Assembly (NCBI GenBank): GCA_023238725.1
Contig: CM041550.1
Location: forward strand, 23,639,586-23,703,585
Source: Scortum barcoo
Taxonomy: Eukaryota > Chordata > Actinopteri > Centrarchiformes > Terapontidae
DNA: 64,000 bases
Direction of reading: 5' to 3'
Shown: positions 24,128 to 38,473 of the stretch, piece after piece
How positions within the stretch are numbered: position 1 is the stretch's first letter
Layout of the letters: each line of letters begins with the position of its first letter
Translations under genes and position numbers: made by a program
Notes under the pieces: model-generated
Told to the model about the DNA's origin: nothing
Database searches by the model: none
The model's input: the letters and a program-made list of their open reading frames with translations, nothing else

Positions 24128-26479
24128 ACATAATCAGCATGTATTATGTTTGTAGCACTCTGTGACTCTTGACCATGCCCCACAGACACCCTCCACATGG
24201 CCCAGCTGCTCATCTGGCTAAATACACCAGATATGAACACATGAAATAGATCAAAGAACAAAAGGTTCAATCTGCAGGTCCCCGAGGACGTCACTGCATC
24301 ATTCCCACATCACAAGTTTAAACAAACGTGGGGACTTTGGTTAGGTTTGGACTTACAAAATATTTGACTTCAGTACAGTTCTAATATTCATATTTGTCAT
24401 GTTTGCTCCATCAAACAACTGTAACAAATAATTCATTATCAGCATTGTCGCTAATTAATCCTGTCAGTAGCTTATCAAGTCAATATTACGGCTCCTTCAG
24501 CAAACAAGTGCCCTCTTTCACATCTACCAGACATGAAGACATCATGGCTTCTGACCACTTGATGAATGTAAGTCCAACATTCACTGGCCTTCGTTGGTAT
24601 TTGGAGCAGTCAATGATGGTGATGAGAATCCACTATAGAACTGATGAGCGCATGCAAACAAAGCACTGTGCTTAAACTTATGTGCAGCCCCAGGTTTGTA
24701 TTTACATGTTCAGATAATTATGTGGGGCTTCATAAAAGTACGCTGCAAAAAAAATTCCATGTAATTTTTAGGACGCAGGGTGGCATTTTATTTAAGTATA
24801 GTTCAGCTGGTAAAGAGTAGAAACTGTTTTACGAAGTCTCCTTGTCCATCACCTTCAGCTCTTCTCCCTCTTGGCTGTGAAGTATCAGAGCACATCCATC
24901 TTTCTGTCTCCCTACTGGCTGCCATCTCTTTAACACCTCTTTAACACCACCTGTGACTTATTTCATCTCCAGCTCTGGCCCAGTTTTTGAACGCCACCCA
25001 CTCCCTGGCCTGTTGCTTGATGGCCTACTAGTGCGGGGCAAAACTTTCTCCACATTTGCAGTGTAGCAGTGGACGATTGTCAGGCTCAGCATGTGCCATA
25101 AGCACTGACCAGAAAAGATCTGTGACAGAGTACACCTCCACGAGGGTGGGATTAATCCTGCACTTATTTCTGTGTTGGCTCAAAGTGTAACCTAACCCAT
25201 GTTTGAGAATGAAACACTCACCCACTGCAGGCTTCACATCACCTGTGATCAGCCTGGATTTATAGCAGTTGCAATGGATTCCAATAGTGACCAATTTTAA
25301 TGTGAGAAAAAAAGCTACCTACTTTTGTACCAGGATCATCTTCTCCACTAATGGTGTTCCCCAGAGCACAGAGTGTTTTCATCCCAAAGATCCAGACAGA
25401 CAAACTATAAATCACTCAGTAAAAGATGGTGGAGTTCTTTAAAGTGTTGTGTCATTGCTTTATTGTGTGTATGTGGGTGTCACGGTGAGTGTGTTCTTTG
25501 TTGTTTTGGGGATTGATTAATGTAAAATGGCTAGATTTGCCATTACATTTGCTCACGTGTGTCTTGTGTTAGCCCACACCACAGACAGACCTCTGCTTAA
25601 CACAAGGTGTGTCACATCATATCAGCCAATATTTGTCCTCAGTCGCAATAAAACAACGTGAATATGAAGCCAAATGTGTGCTTGACAGCACTCACGCAGC
25701 ATACCATGTGAATGAGGGCATTTTGAATTACACGATCTCAAAGCCGAATGTGTGCAATCCACACAATTGCTCAATGGGATCACAATTCACAAAGAAGGTT
25801 CAAAAGGGTGTTACATATAATAAATCATACCATTGTTTGGTATCCCCCAGTTACGTGAAACCAATACAGTAGATCTCTTTCAAACGGTCAGTGCGTTTTC
25901 TGCCATTATTTCATTTTCATGCAGTGAAGTATGTGTTTAACTTCACCTCCAGGGTGTATTTCTTCTTCAGGAAAGGAGCTCTGTTTTATTCAACATTGCT
26001 GACGAGACAAAAAGCTAAATTAATCAAGAAGGAATGACAGCTCATCTTAGGAAGGCTTCACGCGTTTATAAATCTGCCAGGTGGATGGCGGGGCCATGCG
26101 TGCAGTTATGTAAACAAAAGTGGGCTTTGCGTGAAAGGTTGATTTTGTTTGGGGGATATTCTGTAGGTAGAGTTCAAATGTCTAATGATCTCATACTGTA
26201 CCTGGCCTCAATTTACAAACCTGGATCCAGTTAAATGTTCAGTACGTGCCTATGTCCCTGCATGTGCATACATGGAGCAACATGTGCATTCATGTGCATT
26301 CATGCGTATACATGCGTCTTCTTGTCCGTCTGTTTGTTCAAACACAAACTCTGACACCCTCTTAAGTAGAAGTCGTTGTTTACACGTGGGTGTGTGTTTG
26401 TGTACAGCACATATACCAAATTGACTAAAAGAGAAGGGTCTGGGGAGGGGATACAAAAAAAAAATGTTCCCATGGAAGT

Positions 26480-26760
26480 GCTGTGAATTCTATGGTGCCC
26501 TCAATTTGTTTGGTCGCTCCTGTCAAGCTAATGAGGTGGGTGAGTGAGGGCGGCCTGGTGGAGACAGAGGTCAGCCAAGAGCCAGTGCTGTCTGCCAGGC
26601 TGCTGTGCTGTGAGGCTGTCGCCCAGGGCCCGACTACTCTGGTCACGGCACAGCCCCCTGGCAAGGCCTGGCACACAGTGCGCCCATCTGCCACACATGA
26701 ACACACTCAGTCTGGCAAAGGCACATTTACACTCCTGTATGTGTGGGCCATTTGTCCATG
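26480..26760. other. GC-rich island, candidate regulatory element or non-coding exon
   Basis: A 280-bp block rich in G+C within AT-rich desert, with no recognised repeat and open in several frames at once, which reflects composition rather than coding. It ends close to the (AC)n tract. Confidence 0.3.
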
Positions 26761-26809
26761 TAAAAAGTATCTATATTGGCACATGCTGTAGATCTTGAAG
26801 GCTTGAAAG

Positions 26810-26840
<31 letters not shown>
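26810..26840. repeat. (AC)n microsatellite
   Basis: About 15 perfect AC units. Confidence 0.9.
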
Positions 26841-26842
<2 letters not shown>

Positions 26843-27529
26843 TTCACTGTTTGGAGAGGTTTCCTTCTAGCCCCCACAAGAAGACCGCCATGAGGGCGGA
26901 CTGCCCCCACCAGCTGCCAGTAGTGCACTCAGAATGGATGCTTCAGTGCATGCATCAATATGAGCAATTCTTTTAATTATGGGTGTTGTGCGGCTTGTGA
27001 CGCTGTATTTCCTGGACACTGTTCCAGTTATTGGGTCATTCTCACAGGCTGAAACCAAATCTGTTCACGATTTAAATTCCTGCAGAAGTTAAAATCTATT
27101 TTCTATCTTTTTTTTCTTTGTATGTGGTGTATAGTGTGTGTGTTACTTTGGTTTGTTTTCCAATGTTATTTAGTGGTCAATAGGCATACTTAGTTGTACA
27201 AATTGGGCCTATCCACTATTGGAGCCACATGTTGTGCTCAGATGCCGTGAAGTACAAATGTCAGATGAAGCTCCAGAGTGGGGATATTATCTTCTATACA
27301 TATTTGCCCTCCTGTGTCCTCCTTATAATACATTTTATGTGGCTAGAAATATTACTTTTGAATGCTGATATACTTTTCTGTAATTACATGTTTACTGATT
27401 AACTACATAAGATTAAACTTAATATGAAATCCCCCAAGACAGTATTCCGTTGTCTCTGACTATAGAGCAGGCCAACATTTTTTTCCAATGTATTTTAATT
27501 TGTTCCTCCAGGAGTAAACAGAAGCTTAA

Positions 27530-27940
27530 CTTCCTTATGCTTAGGCCCCTGCAGCCTTCAGAGTTGCAGCTCTGAGCAGAAAATGAGTCGGCACACCTGC
27601 TGGATGTTGCAGCTGTGGCTATGACACTGAGTCCACAAAAATGAAGAAAGGTCAAAGGTTGTCACCTTTCCTCCTCTCAATATCCGCCGCAGCACCTCCC
27701 TCACTCCCTGCCCTTAAACCCTTGGGGTAGTGTAGCAGCAGCAGTGTCACACACGTGTACATCAGCTTACTCACATACACACAGCTGAGGGTGATTTGAC
27801 CCAGGGGGTCAAGGTCAGGGAGCAGATGGGGCTTTCCATTGTGACCTTTGTGTGGACAACAGGGGCTTGATTAGCCCTCTGCTGGCTCCTCCTGCCTCTC
27901 ATTGGACCTTAAACTACTTACAATTCTCTGCCTCTGCAGC
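27530..27940. other. GC-richer island, candidate conserved non-coding element
   Basis: Unique-looking sequence with TGACC/AGGTCA half-sites (for example ttgacccagggggtcaagg near 27798-27817, a spaced direct/inverted nuclear-receptor-like motif). No coding signal. Confidence 0.3.
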
Positions 27941-30900
27941 TATTTATTGGGATGATTTTCCTATACAGACAAAACACTACCCATGAACAAATGTCTGTTT
28001 ACCATAACTTTAGAGATACCCTGAGGAGTCTTTCTGTAAACCAGGAGGAGGATTTTAACCAATCTGTCACTGGTGGCACTAATCCACCAGTTGGGTGCCA
28101 TGAAAGCATTACAGAAGACAAGAACACAACAAGATGATGTCATCAAACCACCAAACAAAATTAATTCACTCAATGTGTTTCCATTGCACTTTGTCTCATT
28201 TTGCTTTTATCAGTACACCAGCTCTTACATCTCAGCCAAGTGTAAAAACCCTTTTTTAACAGTCATTCAGTGAAGTACTGTAAAACCATACACACCCCTT
28301 TGTCTTATTTTTCTATAAAAACCTACCGTATATATAGGACTCTATAATCACATAGAAAGTCATGAAAAGCATGAAAGACACAATGTGCAGAGTTTGTGTG
28401 GGATTAGAACATCTTTAGATCATTCCCAGAGCAAGGAGTTTTTTTAGAAAATGAGACAGGTATAAACTGGTGCAGTCTACCAGTTTGTCTAAATGTCCTA
28501 GATCAGATCTGATAGCTGTGGCTGAACCAGGCTGCACTGCTGTCTGCCAAAGTGTCTTTAGTTAAACTATCATCAGTGTCAAAAAGTATATGGACTTCCT
28601 GCCATTAGTTCCATATTCACAGTAATGAGAAAAGAAGGGCTTGTTTACTGAGTTTATTTGTTCGACTGGGCAGGTCACACCTTGGTATAGGTGATTGGCC
28701 AGCCTGGAGCAGCGGCTTGGCATTCCACACTGGCACGAAAAAAAGATATTTTAGTGTGTGAATGGCTGTATAAATTTCCTATGTGCTCTTATTCATATTT
28801 AAACAGAGTAGGGCTTATTTCTGTCCATCTCCTGTCCATGTGCACGTTGCTGTGTTAGAGGCTCTCAGTGGTCTCGGCCTCTCATCTGAGTCGTATAGTT
28901 CCTCTGTTCTGATGGAGGAATTTTTCGCAATTTTTTTTACACATTTTTTTTAAACCAGCTACATTTGAAGACACAGCACAGACATTCACAGTCTTTATTG
29001 TGCGTTCTTGTTTTCAGGCTGACTTCGTTTTAAGGAACGTGATTTGGGAAAGACATCAGCCTCCTCTTGGCTATGTTAACTTAAAACTTGACAGTTTGTG
29101 TCATATTTGGATGGTGCGTCACAGTATGTAGCTGCAGCTCCAGAACTTCCCAGGTCAGACAAAGCTCCATGCTGGGGTTTTTCCTGAGGATCTTTAAGAA
29201 AAATGTGGAGAAGAAGGAGAGAAAAGAAAGACATAGAGCTTGTTAACTTAATGAAACACTCAGAGGATCAGTTGTTGTTTTACTGCGGTGGGAGCCAGAA
29301 GCCAAGCCAGCAAGTGGTTTGGGTTCATGTCAGGGTCTCCTCTTTCACAGCATAAGTGCAAACGTGACAATGACGCCAGCTTCCACTGTGAGTGGCAGAC
29401 TCTTTCCTCATCTGGCTTATGACAGGAATTGTCATAAGAACAGGTGTCGCAAGCAGCTATTGGACCTTATATCACAACATGCTTTGGATTATTTTAGGTT
29501 ATGTAACAGCATAAATATTTTTCAATGAAACTACCTCTCAGTATCTGTGTTTCTTTTTGTGTCAGGTCATTGAATGAATTTCAGAAACATGCCTTTTGAG
29601 AGATCCGATATCTGTTATGCTCCACACTTTGGGTCCAGATGTTGGACCGATTTTTCTTTACACCGCGTGAGTGTTGATGTGAATTTATGAGACACCATCT
29701 GACTGAAACTAAAGTTATTTGATTACTTAATTTGTTTGGCTTTAGTTTGGTCCAGAGTTTGGACACTGGTTGCCTTTTTAACTGACCCTCATCCAGATGT
29801 GATCCAAACTGATACAACCAGATTGGAGTCACATCCCACGTCACAGGCGCCCCTGTGCATGCAGTGTTGTTAGAGGAGGGATCTGGACATTACTCACAGG
29901 CGGTGACAGACATAGACAGACACATGCACTGGCACGCAACAAATGCAGGAAGTGGACTACGAAAGAGAGAAGGAAGAACCCAATACCAGTGACTGTTTAC
30001 AGTTGCCACGATTATAGCCCACCCCTTCCACAGACATCCCCACAGTCCCACCAGGCAAATGCATCTGCCAGCGAAGATCCGGACTGAGCGAGAGAACACT
30101 TTCCCAGAGATATCAGTGACGTACATATGTGAGCAAACACGCTCATAAGCACACGCACACACAAACTGATGTCGTGTCAGTCACCGTTGGTTTTCATTGT
30201 TTTCATTTCTTGCTGGATTGCCTGTTTATTTTAACAGGGAGCCGACGGTGGTCCAGTGAGCTCTGCAAGGCTCGTTGTGCTGCCCCCCTCTGCAGCATCA
30301 GGGCTTCAGGACGTCCCGGACATAAATAACCACACAAACATCACAATCTGTGTGTGTGTCGAGTCCATTGCATTTTATTCAGTCTTTTTGTGTGTGAATT
30401 GGAAAGCTAATGACCCAGACATCACCTCCTTTCATGTCGAGTCAGGAAGTTCTCCCAGTTTGGACTTCCACAGCATCAGCAGCCTTCCCCCTCCGTGGCG
30501 TAGCACGACTCTGGAAAGAATGTGGCAGCGAAAACCTTTGATCTGTGCACGAAGTCTGACAGGTTTTCTGGGATGTGGAGTACGGGGAAGGGGATTGGTA
30601 TGTTTTAATCCATGATGGACAGGCAGGAGTTTGGGTGATAGAGGATGCCTTGGCAGGTAGGGTTGGACACAAGTTCATTCTCAGGTTCTGGACTGGGCGG
30701 TAATCAGAGTCTAGACACTATGTAGGCAGGAGGGGAGGTTCAGTGCTTGCTTTCCAGCCATGAAACCAATCTGCCCAACTCTTGTTCCTTCATGTTTCAC
30801 CTCTTTTTGTGATTTCTTCTCCTCACCTCTGACTGTAATCGAGGAATTTGGGTCATAGCTTGTTAATTCTGCAAGAGGGGAGACTGTTTTGGCAGTGACA

Positions 30901-31429
30901 CAACAAACGTCTAATCCTGTTTTATGAGAAATGCTACAGTTACAGGCTTGGACAGTCCCACTGGAAACTACTGATCACATACTGATCATATGTCTTTGGA
31001 AATTATGCCTGATGTGTACAGATACAACATTTATAATATGTCATAGCTCAAAAAATGATGTCCCCATCTATAATGTAATCTGTTTGATTTGGGTGCAAAG
31101 CACTTTCTTTGGCTAAACCCCAATATAGAGTATAGCTGCTAGTGAATGAGAAGTTCAAGGTTATAAAATTTCTTTAAAAAAATTTAACTTTTATCATACT
31201 TTAGTCAAAACAAATGTGTGTGTCACTACACAGCAACCAGATATCTTATACATTTTATATAATAAATAATTCAGCAAAACTGTTTGAAAAAAAATCAAAT
31301 AAAGAAATGACAACACACCTGCAATAAACCAAAAAGGCCAGAGATCCTTGGGGTTAATAAGCACAGACCACAGATAATCAAGGTTCCACACTGGCTAGGT
31401 TCATCAGTCTATCTCTGTTTTTTTTGGCC

Positions 31430-31830
31430 ATTCCCCCCCTCCAAGGCTTAACACTGCACTTTTCCAGAGCAGGTGCAGAGGGGTGCTGAGTAAGCCAAAC
31501 ACATGGATTTTTGGGGGTTGGTCTGGGATGACCACTGAATCCCTCCATCCCGGCTCCTTGACCTGCAATCAAAGCCCTGACTTGAGACCAGAGTAGGAGG
31601 AGGGGATCGGAGGCCACACGGCCACATGCTACTCATCCACCTGCATACTGACAGGCAGACAGGCCGTGTCACAACAATCCTCAACACCCATGTGCCCCAG
31701 CCTAACCTTAGCAAACCCCCCCCTCACCCCAGCTAACCCCTGCTGACCCCTGCAGCCATCTGTTAGGGGGCTCTGGGATGTGTTGATTGGCCGAGGGGGA
31801 GTAGGGTGAGTTACATGAAGTGATCTTTTC
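31430..31830. other. GC-rich island, candidate conserved non-coding element
   Basis: A G+C-rich block in AT-rich desert, with repeated ctaaccc/ctgacccc words near 31720-31760. Open on several frames from composition. No protein similarity seen. Confidence 0.3.
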
Positions 31831-33029
31831 TTACAAACATAAGCATTTGTTTTGTTGTTGGTATTTGCTATGTCTTGGAATAATATACATTCAGAGGTAC
31901 TGTTGTGCCTTCGAGGGGTCCCGTTTTTTATGAGTCGAGTGTAACACATCACAGCTGTGGAGGTTTTGGTTTACATTTGCCTATACCACTGGACAGACAC
32001 CAGTGTCCTGTTTCAAGGAGTTCAACTTACTCAGTCAGTCACTCTGCCTTTTCTTAGTCAGCCTTAGTCTTAGTCTGCCTTCTCTGTCCTACCTTGATCT
32101 ACTAAAATTAACAATGGCAGTCCAGGAAAACAGCTCACAAAAATCTGTCTACTGTCAGCTGTGAGTCTGTCCACTATGATGATGACAGTAGGATCTGGCA
32201 AATGCACAAATGAAAAATGAGCACCAAAATGTGTGATCTGCTGAAATAAGCTGCTAAATTATTGACTCTACAACTACTGGAACCATCAGGTGGTCGTTTT
32301 CTCCCCTACTCAGCTGGTCTCCGCCAACCCAATACTGTAAAGTACCACTGAGGGCGACCTTTGACCTGTCTCTCTCGTGAGCTATTTTTACTGCCATATA
32401 CTTGTCATGTATCCAGTGACCAGAGAGGGGAGGGGCATAATTCACACCAACTATTAGTCTATAGACCTTTTCAAAGATAAAGCTGTACCAAGTAATATAT
32501 TACAATACACAGATTACATAGAGTACTCTGATCAATTTATAACATTTAGTTTGCGATCAATCGCTGTGTTTAGTCTCACACACAAAAGCAGACATCAGAT
32601 AGTCTGCCCTCTAGTAACTTTACAGTTGTCTTATTTACATGTGATCGTTTCTTTGTTAGCTTCCATACAGTTGGAAATATCATGAAAGTTAATTAATATT
32701 AATATTAATACAGTGTTTGGCCATAAAGAGGAACAGCTTACTTGCCTTGTCTGTATGTTAAAATGTCAAAATTAGGTGAGCTGAAAACACAACATCAGTT
32801 TGCTCCACTTCGCCACATGGCTTTATAATGTTGTGGCCGACACGTTAGCATACAGTTTCCTGTTTAGAATGAGAAAAATTATATTGTCCTTTGCAAATTG
32901 GAAATTTCTTTCTGATGTAGCTCAAACACAGATATGCACAGAATAAAAATGTACATGTAAGAAAAAAATATATACAAAGTATTAGAAAAAATATATACAC
33001 ATGTGCTTACACATAAGAGCAGTTTGGAT

Positions 33030-34130
33030 AAAAGTGCAAATATGTGCAAGTTTTAGAGTTCAAATCCCATAACTTCTTTATCTTGTAAATAGCAGCTGGT
33101 ATGAATGTTTTTTTTGGATTATGTTTGTCCTGGCCAGAGGGGTTTTATTGATGGGAGGAACTGAATCAGTGATGGAGGTGGTGTGAAGGGTCCCATGTGA
33201 TTGGGGTTGCTTTACGTCTAACTGCCTGGGTGTAGAGATCTGATAGCGACCAGGTGTTTAACAAAAAGTAAGTTTTTCTGAAAGTGCGGACTGACTCAAT
33301 GAGTGACTTATAGAAAGCTGCTGACATTGCTAACATTAAGCAGGCTCTGCTTGTCCTTTTTGTACAGAGAGTCATCGTGCCCAGAAAAGTCTCTTACTCT
33401 CTTTCAGGGCCCAGAAATCTGAAAGCCCCCACCTGCTCCACCACCTTCCTTTGTAATTCAAGGGGTTCAAACAGTGGGTGGGCAGCATCACCAGTTATTA
33501 GTCTGTGAACTAAAGAGCATTAATGATAAGCGTGAGCCAAGAGTCTACATACTGGCAATGTATGTTTTTGTTTGTTTTCTTTTTTGGTATAGGTGTAGTG
33601 GTGGATTCCACGTGTGGAGGACAAAAGCCCAGGAGCCTCTGAAAGAGTTGGATCATGACGTCCTCGGGTTGAACAGCACATCCCCTAATCAGTTAGTCTT
33701 TAAGTTTGTCCAGACCAGGTGTTTTGCATGTTTACTGATGTAAATGGTGGAAACCACTTTCCTCTTCTCTAATTTGACCTATGTATCTTGGAGCACTGGG
33801 ACTGCCTGGGTTCTGATCTCTCCAGGTTGTGAGCTATTGAACCTACTGTAGAAAATGTTTAGCTGCTCTGTAAAAGAGTTGAAATCATTTGGATCAGGCT
33901 GGTATCTTATCTCTGTACATCATGACGTTGAGCCCTTGCCATGCCTCCCTGCATTTCCAGTGGTGAACTTTTGCTCAACTTCTCTTATAATGGATTTTGG
34001 CCAGCCTTGTCCCCTGTCTCAACTCTTTCTTCAACTTAAGAACCCTTCTGGTTGTGCTTCTGGTCTGCCGTTTGGTGCTGGGCAAGCAGTGTGTAGTGGA
34101 TTTGTCCGCTGGAAACAAGGTTGATGAGAT
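33030..34130 (-). mobile_element. L2/CR1-group LINE fragment with the reverse-transcriptase core missing
   Basis: The minus strand reads, in broken frames, KKELRQGTRLAKIHYK and REAWQGLNVMM (33990-34080), the stretch before the polymerase domain in fish jockey/L2-like LINEs. After a jump it reads EQVGAFRFLG (about 33440), YKSLIESVRTF (33290-33330) and LYTQAVRRKA...DPSHHLHH (33166-33240), the C-terminal end of the same protein. Most of the catalytic core between is deleted or unrecognisable. Stops and frameshifts show it is inactive. Confidence 0.7.
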
Positions 34131-37100
34131 TAAAGTTGCAGGCTGTAAAACCAAAACTAAGAGCTAACAGAAAATGCTCAGTAAAACAGGTGGTGATTGT
34201 AGAGTTAAAAATCTAGATTAGTGCAACTTTAAAAATCTGCCTCATAAACCCCAAAAATTGACTCAATTCTACAGGAACCATCTTTCATCAAAGCCATTGC
34301 ATGCCTATTAGACAGTGTGACAACATTATTACTACTGTATGATGTGTGTGTGAGCAATTTCACCATCATTATTTATGGAAAGGAGACAGAAACATCAAGT
34401 GCCAGAAGCAGAAAAATCCAGGCCAGTCATGTATTGGTGCTTTTGAAATAACATCCTGGAAGTTGTATTTTTAGTTAAAGTCTTTGAGTCAGGGACATGA
34501 GGCGGGCAGCCCAGGAGGGCCCTTACTGTCCAGATGGTGACAGCACTCTGATGGTTTTGCTTTTGAGGCGCCAAGATGGAAACATTTGGAATAGGAGTGA
34601 GTCACACGTACCGGTCACAGGATGGACAGTCACTCATGACTCCAGAAAACACACACACATATACAATTTGTGCGTGTCCATGAACCTACACTCACTCAAG
34701 CACAGAGGATATGTACTTCATTTATGTCACTCATTTGTTAGTTCCTTACATACACTGCTGAGTTGTGGCCACAAACATCCAGTATACAAAGATGTGCAGC
34801 TTTGTGAATACACTGCAAACACAAACATTTGTGTACGTTTTTGTCATCTCTCTTCATGGTGAGAGGAAAAACTGGTGACTGTAACTGAGCAAGTGATTGA
34901 TTTCTTTTTGCCAAATACAGGGCTGTTTGTCATTTATTGACAAACTATAACCTGCTTTTAGACCATTTGACAGTATTTTAGTTTTCATATCATTTTAATT
35001 TTCTGTTATATCTGAGTAGGATATGTACAGTACGCTTTATACATTTGCTTTCTGCTTTAAAGATTTACACTCCATCTGGCAAAGTGTAAACCGACTTCTC
35101 TGTGTATCCAATTGGAGGCAGGAGGCCTGACACTCTTTCTCGCTCCAAATGGTGACATGTTTCCATGTGTGACAAAGGGCAACAGGCTTTAGCAGGAAAA
35201 AAAATTAGACACCTGTTGCTCTGGTCCAATTACCACGCTTTGCCAAGCAGACAAATATTGATTTTTGGATTTTCCTTTCTAGTGAGTAAGTCAACGTTAT
35301 TTAAATTGACAGACAAAAAACAAAGAATAAGAGAGACAGAGAGGATGTATACACCCCCAGGATATTATGCTTATACATAACAAATAACTGGCAAATCCCT
35401 GTGTGGCATGTGCAGTCTCTGGATTTTAAGGAATCATGGAATAAACACCTTCATATATGCCTTGAACTTGAATTATCAAGTTCTGGATAAACTGATGTAA
35501 GAGTGACTGAGTCATTACAGTTGTAGAGTTGTATCCTGCATGGTTAGCATGACATTGTTACATCACCACAACAAACTTGAAGGATGGATTGTTAGAGACT
35601 GCACTTTGCATCCAATCATCACCAAGCACCAAGCAAACAGTCAATGTGGGTTGTCCTTAACCTTGAGGGCGGCTTTTCTCTAATCTCAAAGAGGATATCA
35701 GTCAGAGGACTCACTCCAGTCCAGCTTCCCTGAATCATCATGGTTACAAAGATCTAAATTCTGACTATTGTGTAGCACATTAAGAATATTTAGACTCTTT
35801 AGTTTTAGCTTAGCCTATTTAATACTACATATCCAGTATTTCACATATGCAGTGGTCACTAAAGCCCACAGTACTGCCAATTTTCTTAATCCCCATCTGC
35901 TTTAAGCAGACCACCATTTTAACTGTGCTGAGAAGATCTGCAGTTATTAAGATCCCTCTCGCTCTGAGGTTATATACCAATCATCAAGTTCCTGTTCCTG
36001 TCCAGAATAGAGAAAGTGTTGTCTGTACCAACACTTCAGTACTTTACAACAAAAGGGATCATTTGTCAGCACCGTCCAATGTGATATGTGATGTACTTGA
36101 TGATCCTCAATTGTTAATAATACTACTTGGTTAAGGTTATGGAAAGCACATGTCTATAATTGATGTAGGTCTTCTCATCTGAGGGAAATTCAGTCTTGCC
36201 AGATAAGTATCAGTAAATCATACATGTCCACAGTTAAGGTTAGCCTTCTGACTAAAAACCAACTAAACCAAAGCTACAGTAGTTTAGATAGCAGCACAAG
36301 CCAAGCAGTGACAGATCCATAGCATCATCACACAAAATGTGCTTGGCAAGATGAGTTTGAAGCTAATAACTCCACAAACATACAGTAGCTGACAGTACAC
36401 AAAGTCTTAATATGAAAACAGTGTAAAATCATATCTAAGAGAAATTAGTGTGCAAAACACAGAACACAGAAACAAACACAGATTAAAAGGATAACCCCCA
36501 TGTTATCCAAACTCTGCTCCCAAACAGCCCATCTAATTCCTTCATTCTTGTCATCAGGACTCCCTGTGGAGAATAAATTACCATTTTCCAAAGTCACAAC
36601 TCTATTCCATGGTGTAAGGGAGATGAAAAGATTGTAATCCTTCTCTCAGGAAGCATTACGCAGGACTTCCAGTGGTGTTGTTACATTTTCCCATGAACTG
36701 AAGCTTGTACTGTTTTGGGGGTTGTAAAAGTACATTTAGTGAACTCTGAAGGAAGATAAATCACGCCGTCTGACCCTTTGATACCGACATGTCTGTTCTA
36801 TTCAAATTCAACCAGCTTGTGGAAACAGCAGAAATATCTGAGACCATTTACACCTGATTAAAATCTCTTGCACAAAGAACTCAAATTGCTTCTTCACATT
36901 TGATCTCTAGAACAACAACATACTCCTTTTTAAATAAAAACTTTGATCAGCTTAACACCAGAAAAAGAAATTGATCCAGCATCTCAGAGTTGAAAGCAAA
37001 GACACTAAATTATACAATTCACTTTTGGTAAAGTAACATCATAGATGAGAAACAGTCACTCAAAAGCACAGTTCAAATGTAAACTAAGTTGGACAAATGT

Positions 37101-38344
37101 CAGTGGATATATGGCAGGCTGCCGCTCTAGCTGTGTGTTGTCTGAAAAGGAAACACTGGCATCAAGTGGCCAAAGATGTTATTACAGCTACTGTACGCAC
37201 ACACCACACTAAAATAACCGTAACCATCAGACAGTTTACAAATACGTTAATGTCCAAAGTAAAACCACAATAATTTCCTGAGAGTTGACTTTTTTTTTTT
37301 TTATTATCACTATAATTTGATCTTTGAAGCCATTTTGTATTTTGAAGTACATTCCCATGAAATATTTTGAATACATGTAAAAAACATTATAATTTATCAC
37401 AGTGTTCATTATCATTTAACAGGTCCCAGTTTGAAGTTCCATTGAGTACTGATTACATGGTTCGTTGCAGGAAGTGGAAACAGACCACTGCTGCTTATCA
37501 GACAGTGAATAACAGTACATACAAAGAAGCCCAAGCTTATGATAGCAAGACTGACAGCAGTAGGAGACAGCCCATATTGTAGGTGATCATAGGAATAGGT
37601 AGTAAAAGGTCATTGCTAATCACCATCTACCTACTGTGAGATATAAGAAGCCCTCTGATAACTCAGAGGACTGCAGAAAAGGACGCTCCACACTTGTGTG
37701 ATAGAATTTATGCATCTCGCAAGTCTGAAGATGTCTGGTGGATGCCCCGATAGTTTCCAGAACGCTGCCACTGATGACACTGATGTTGAATCTTAAATCC
37801 TTTAAGTTCACAGTTTCCATTTGAAGCTCAACAAGCACAGTCTGGCTGCTTATTTACTTAATTTTAACAGGCTTAATCAGGAATGTGTCTGTCAGAATGA
37901 GCATAGTAGCACAGTAAAGAGCTCACACAGCAACAGTCTGTGACTAAATTTGAGACAGTTCTTACAAGGTCAAACACAAATTAAACAGAAAGAACCTTTG
38001 TAACTCAAAGAAGAAAATCTTGTCATCTCTTATATGAATATTGTGGTGGTTCTTTATGAAATGTACAACTTTTACTACATCTGCTACATCCTTCACAGAC
38101 TTAAACTTATTTGGCAAACAAGGCCATGCAACAAGGCAATGTGCAACCTCCATATTTTTCAATACCTACCTTTTTCAATATAGTACTACTGCCCTACCAC
38201 AATTAAATAAATTCTAAATGCTATTGTCTTTGTCATTTAGTTTAGTTTAGTAAAAAAGTATTTTGTAGTTTTTTGTAATGCCAAGCAGACCAATAATTGC
38301 TAAGATAAAGATGCGTTACTTTTGTGAGTCATCTATATATACAG
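34131..38344. other. non-coding desert sequence
   Basis: AT-rich; no gene recognised. A poly-T run lies at about 37291-37302. Confidence 0.5.
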
Positions 38345-38410
38345 TGTTGGTCGGCTCATCACTTTTGTCCCGACTAGAAATATCTTAACAACTATTGAAT
38401 ATATTCAGCA
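38345..38410. repeat. short fragment of the dispersed percomorph repeat
   Basis: cactttt...ccgactagaaatatc then ttaacaactattgaat parallels the leading part of the copy at 17890. Confidence 0.35.
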
Positions 38411-38473
38411 ATCAGTGTGTAAAACACACACCCATTTTTTCTGTTCAAGTGCTGAGTCCAAAACATAGATACC

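Larger units (their letters stand above)
19534..33030. other. non-coding desert sequence
   Basis: No supported gene over 13 kb. It holds CA microsatellites (22363-22392, 24097-24127, 26810-26840), a short CATGTGCATT tandem near 26269-26315, and GC-richer islands described separately. All open frames are short and lack recognisable domains. Confidence 0.5.
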
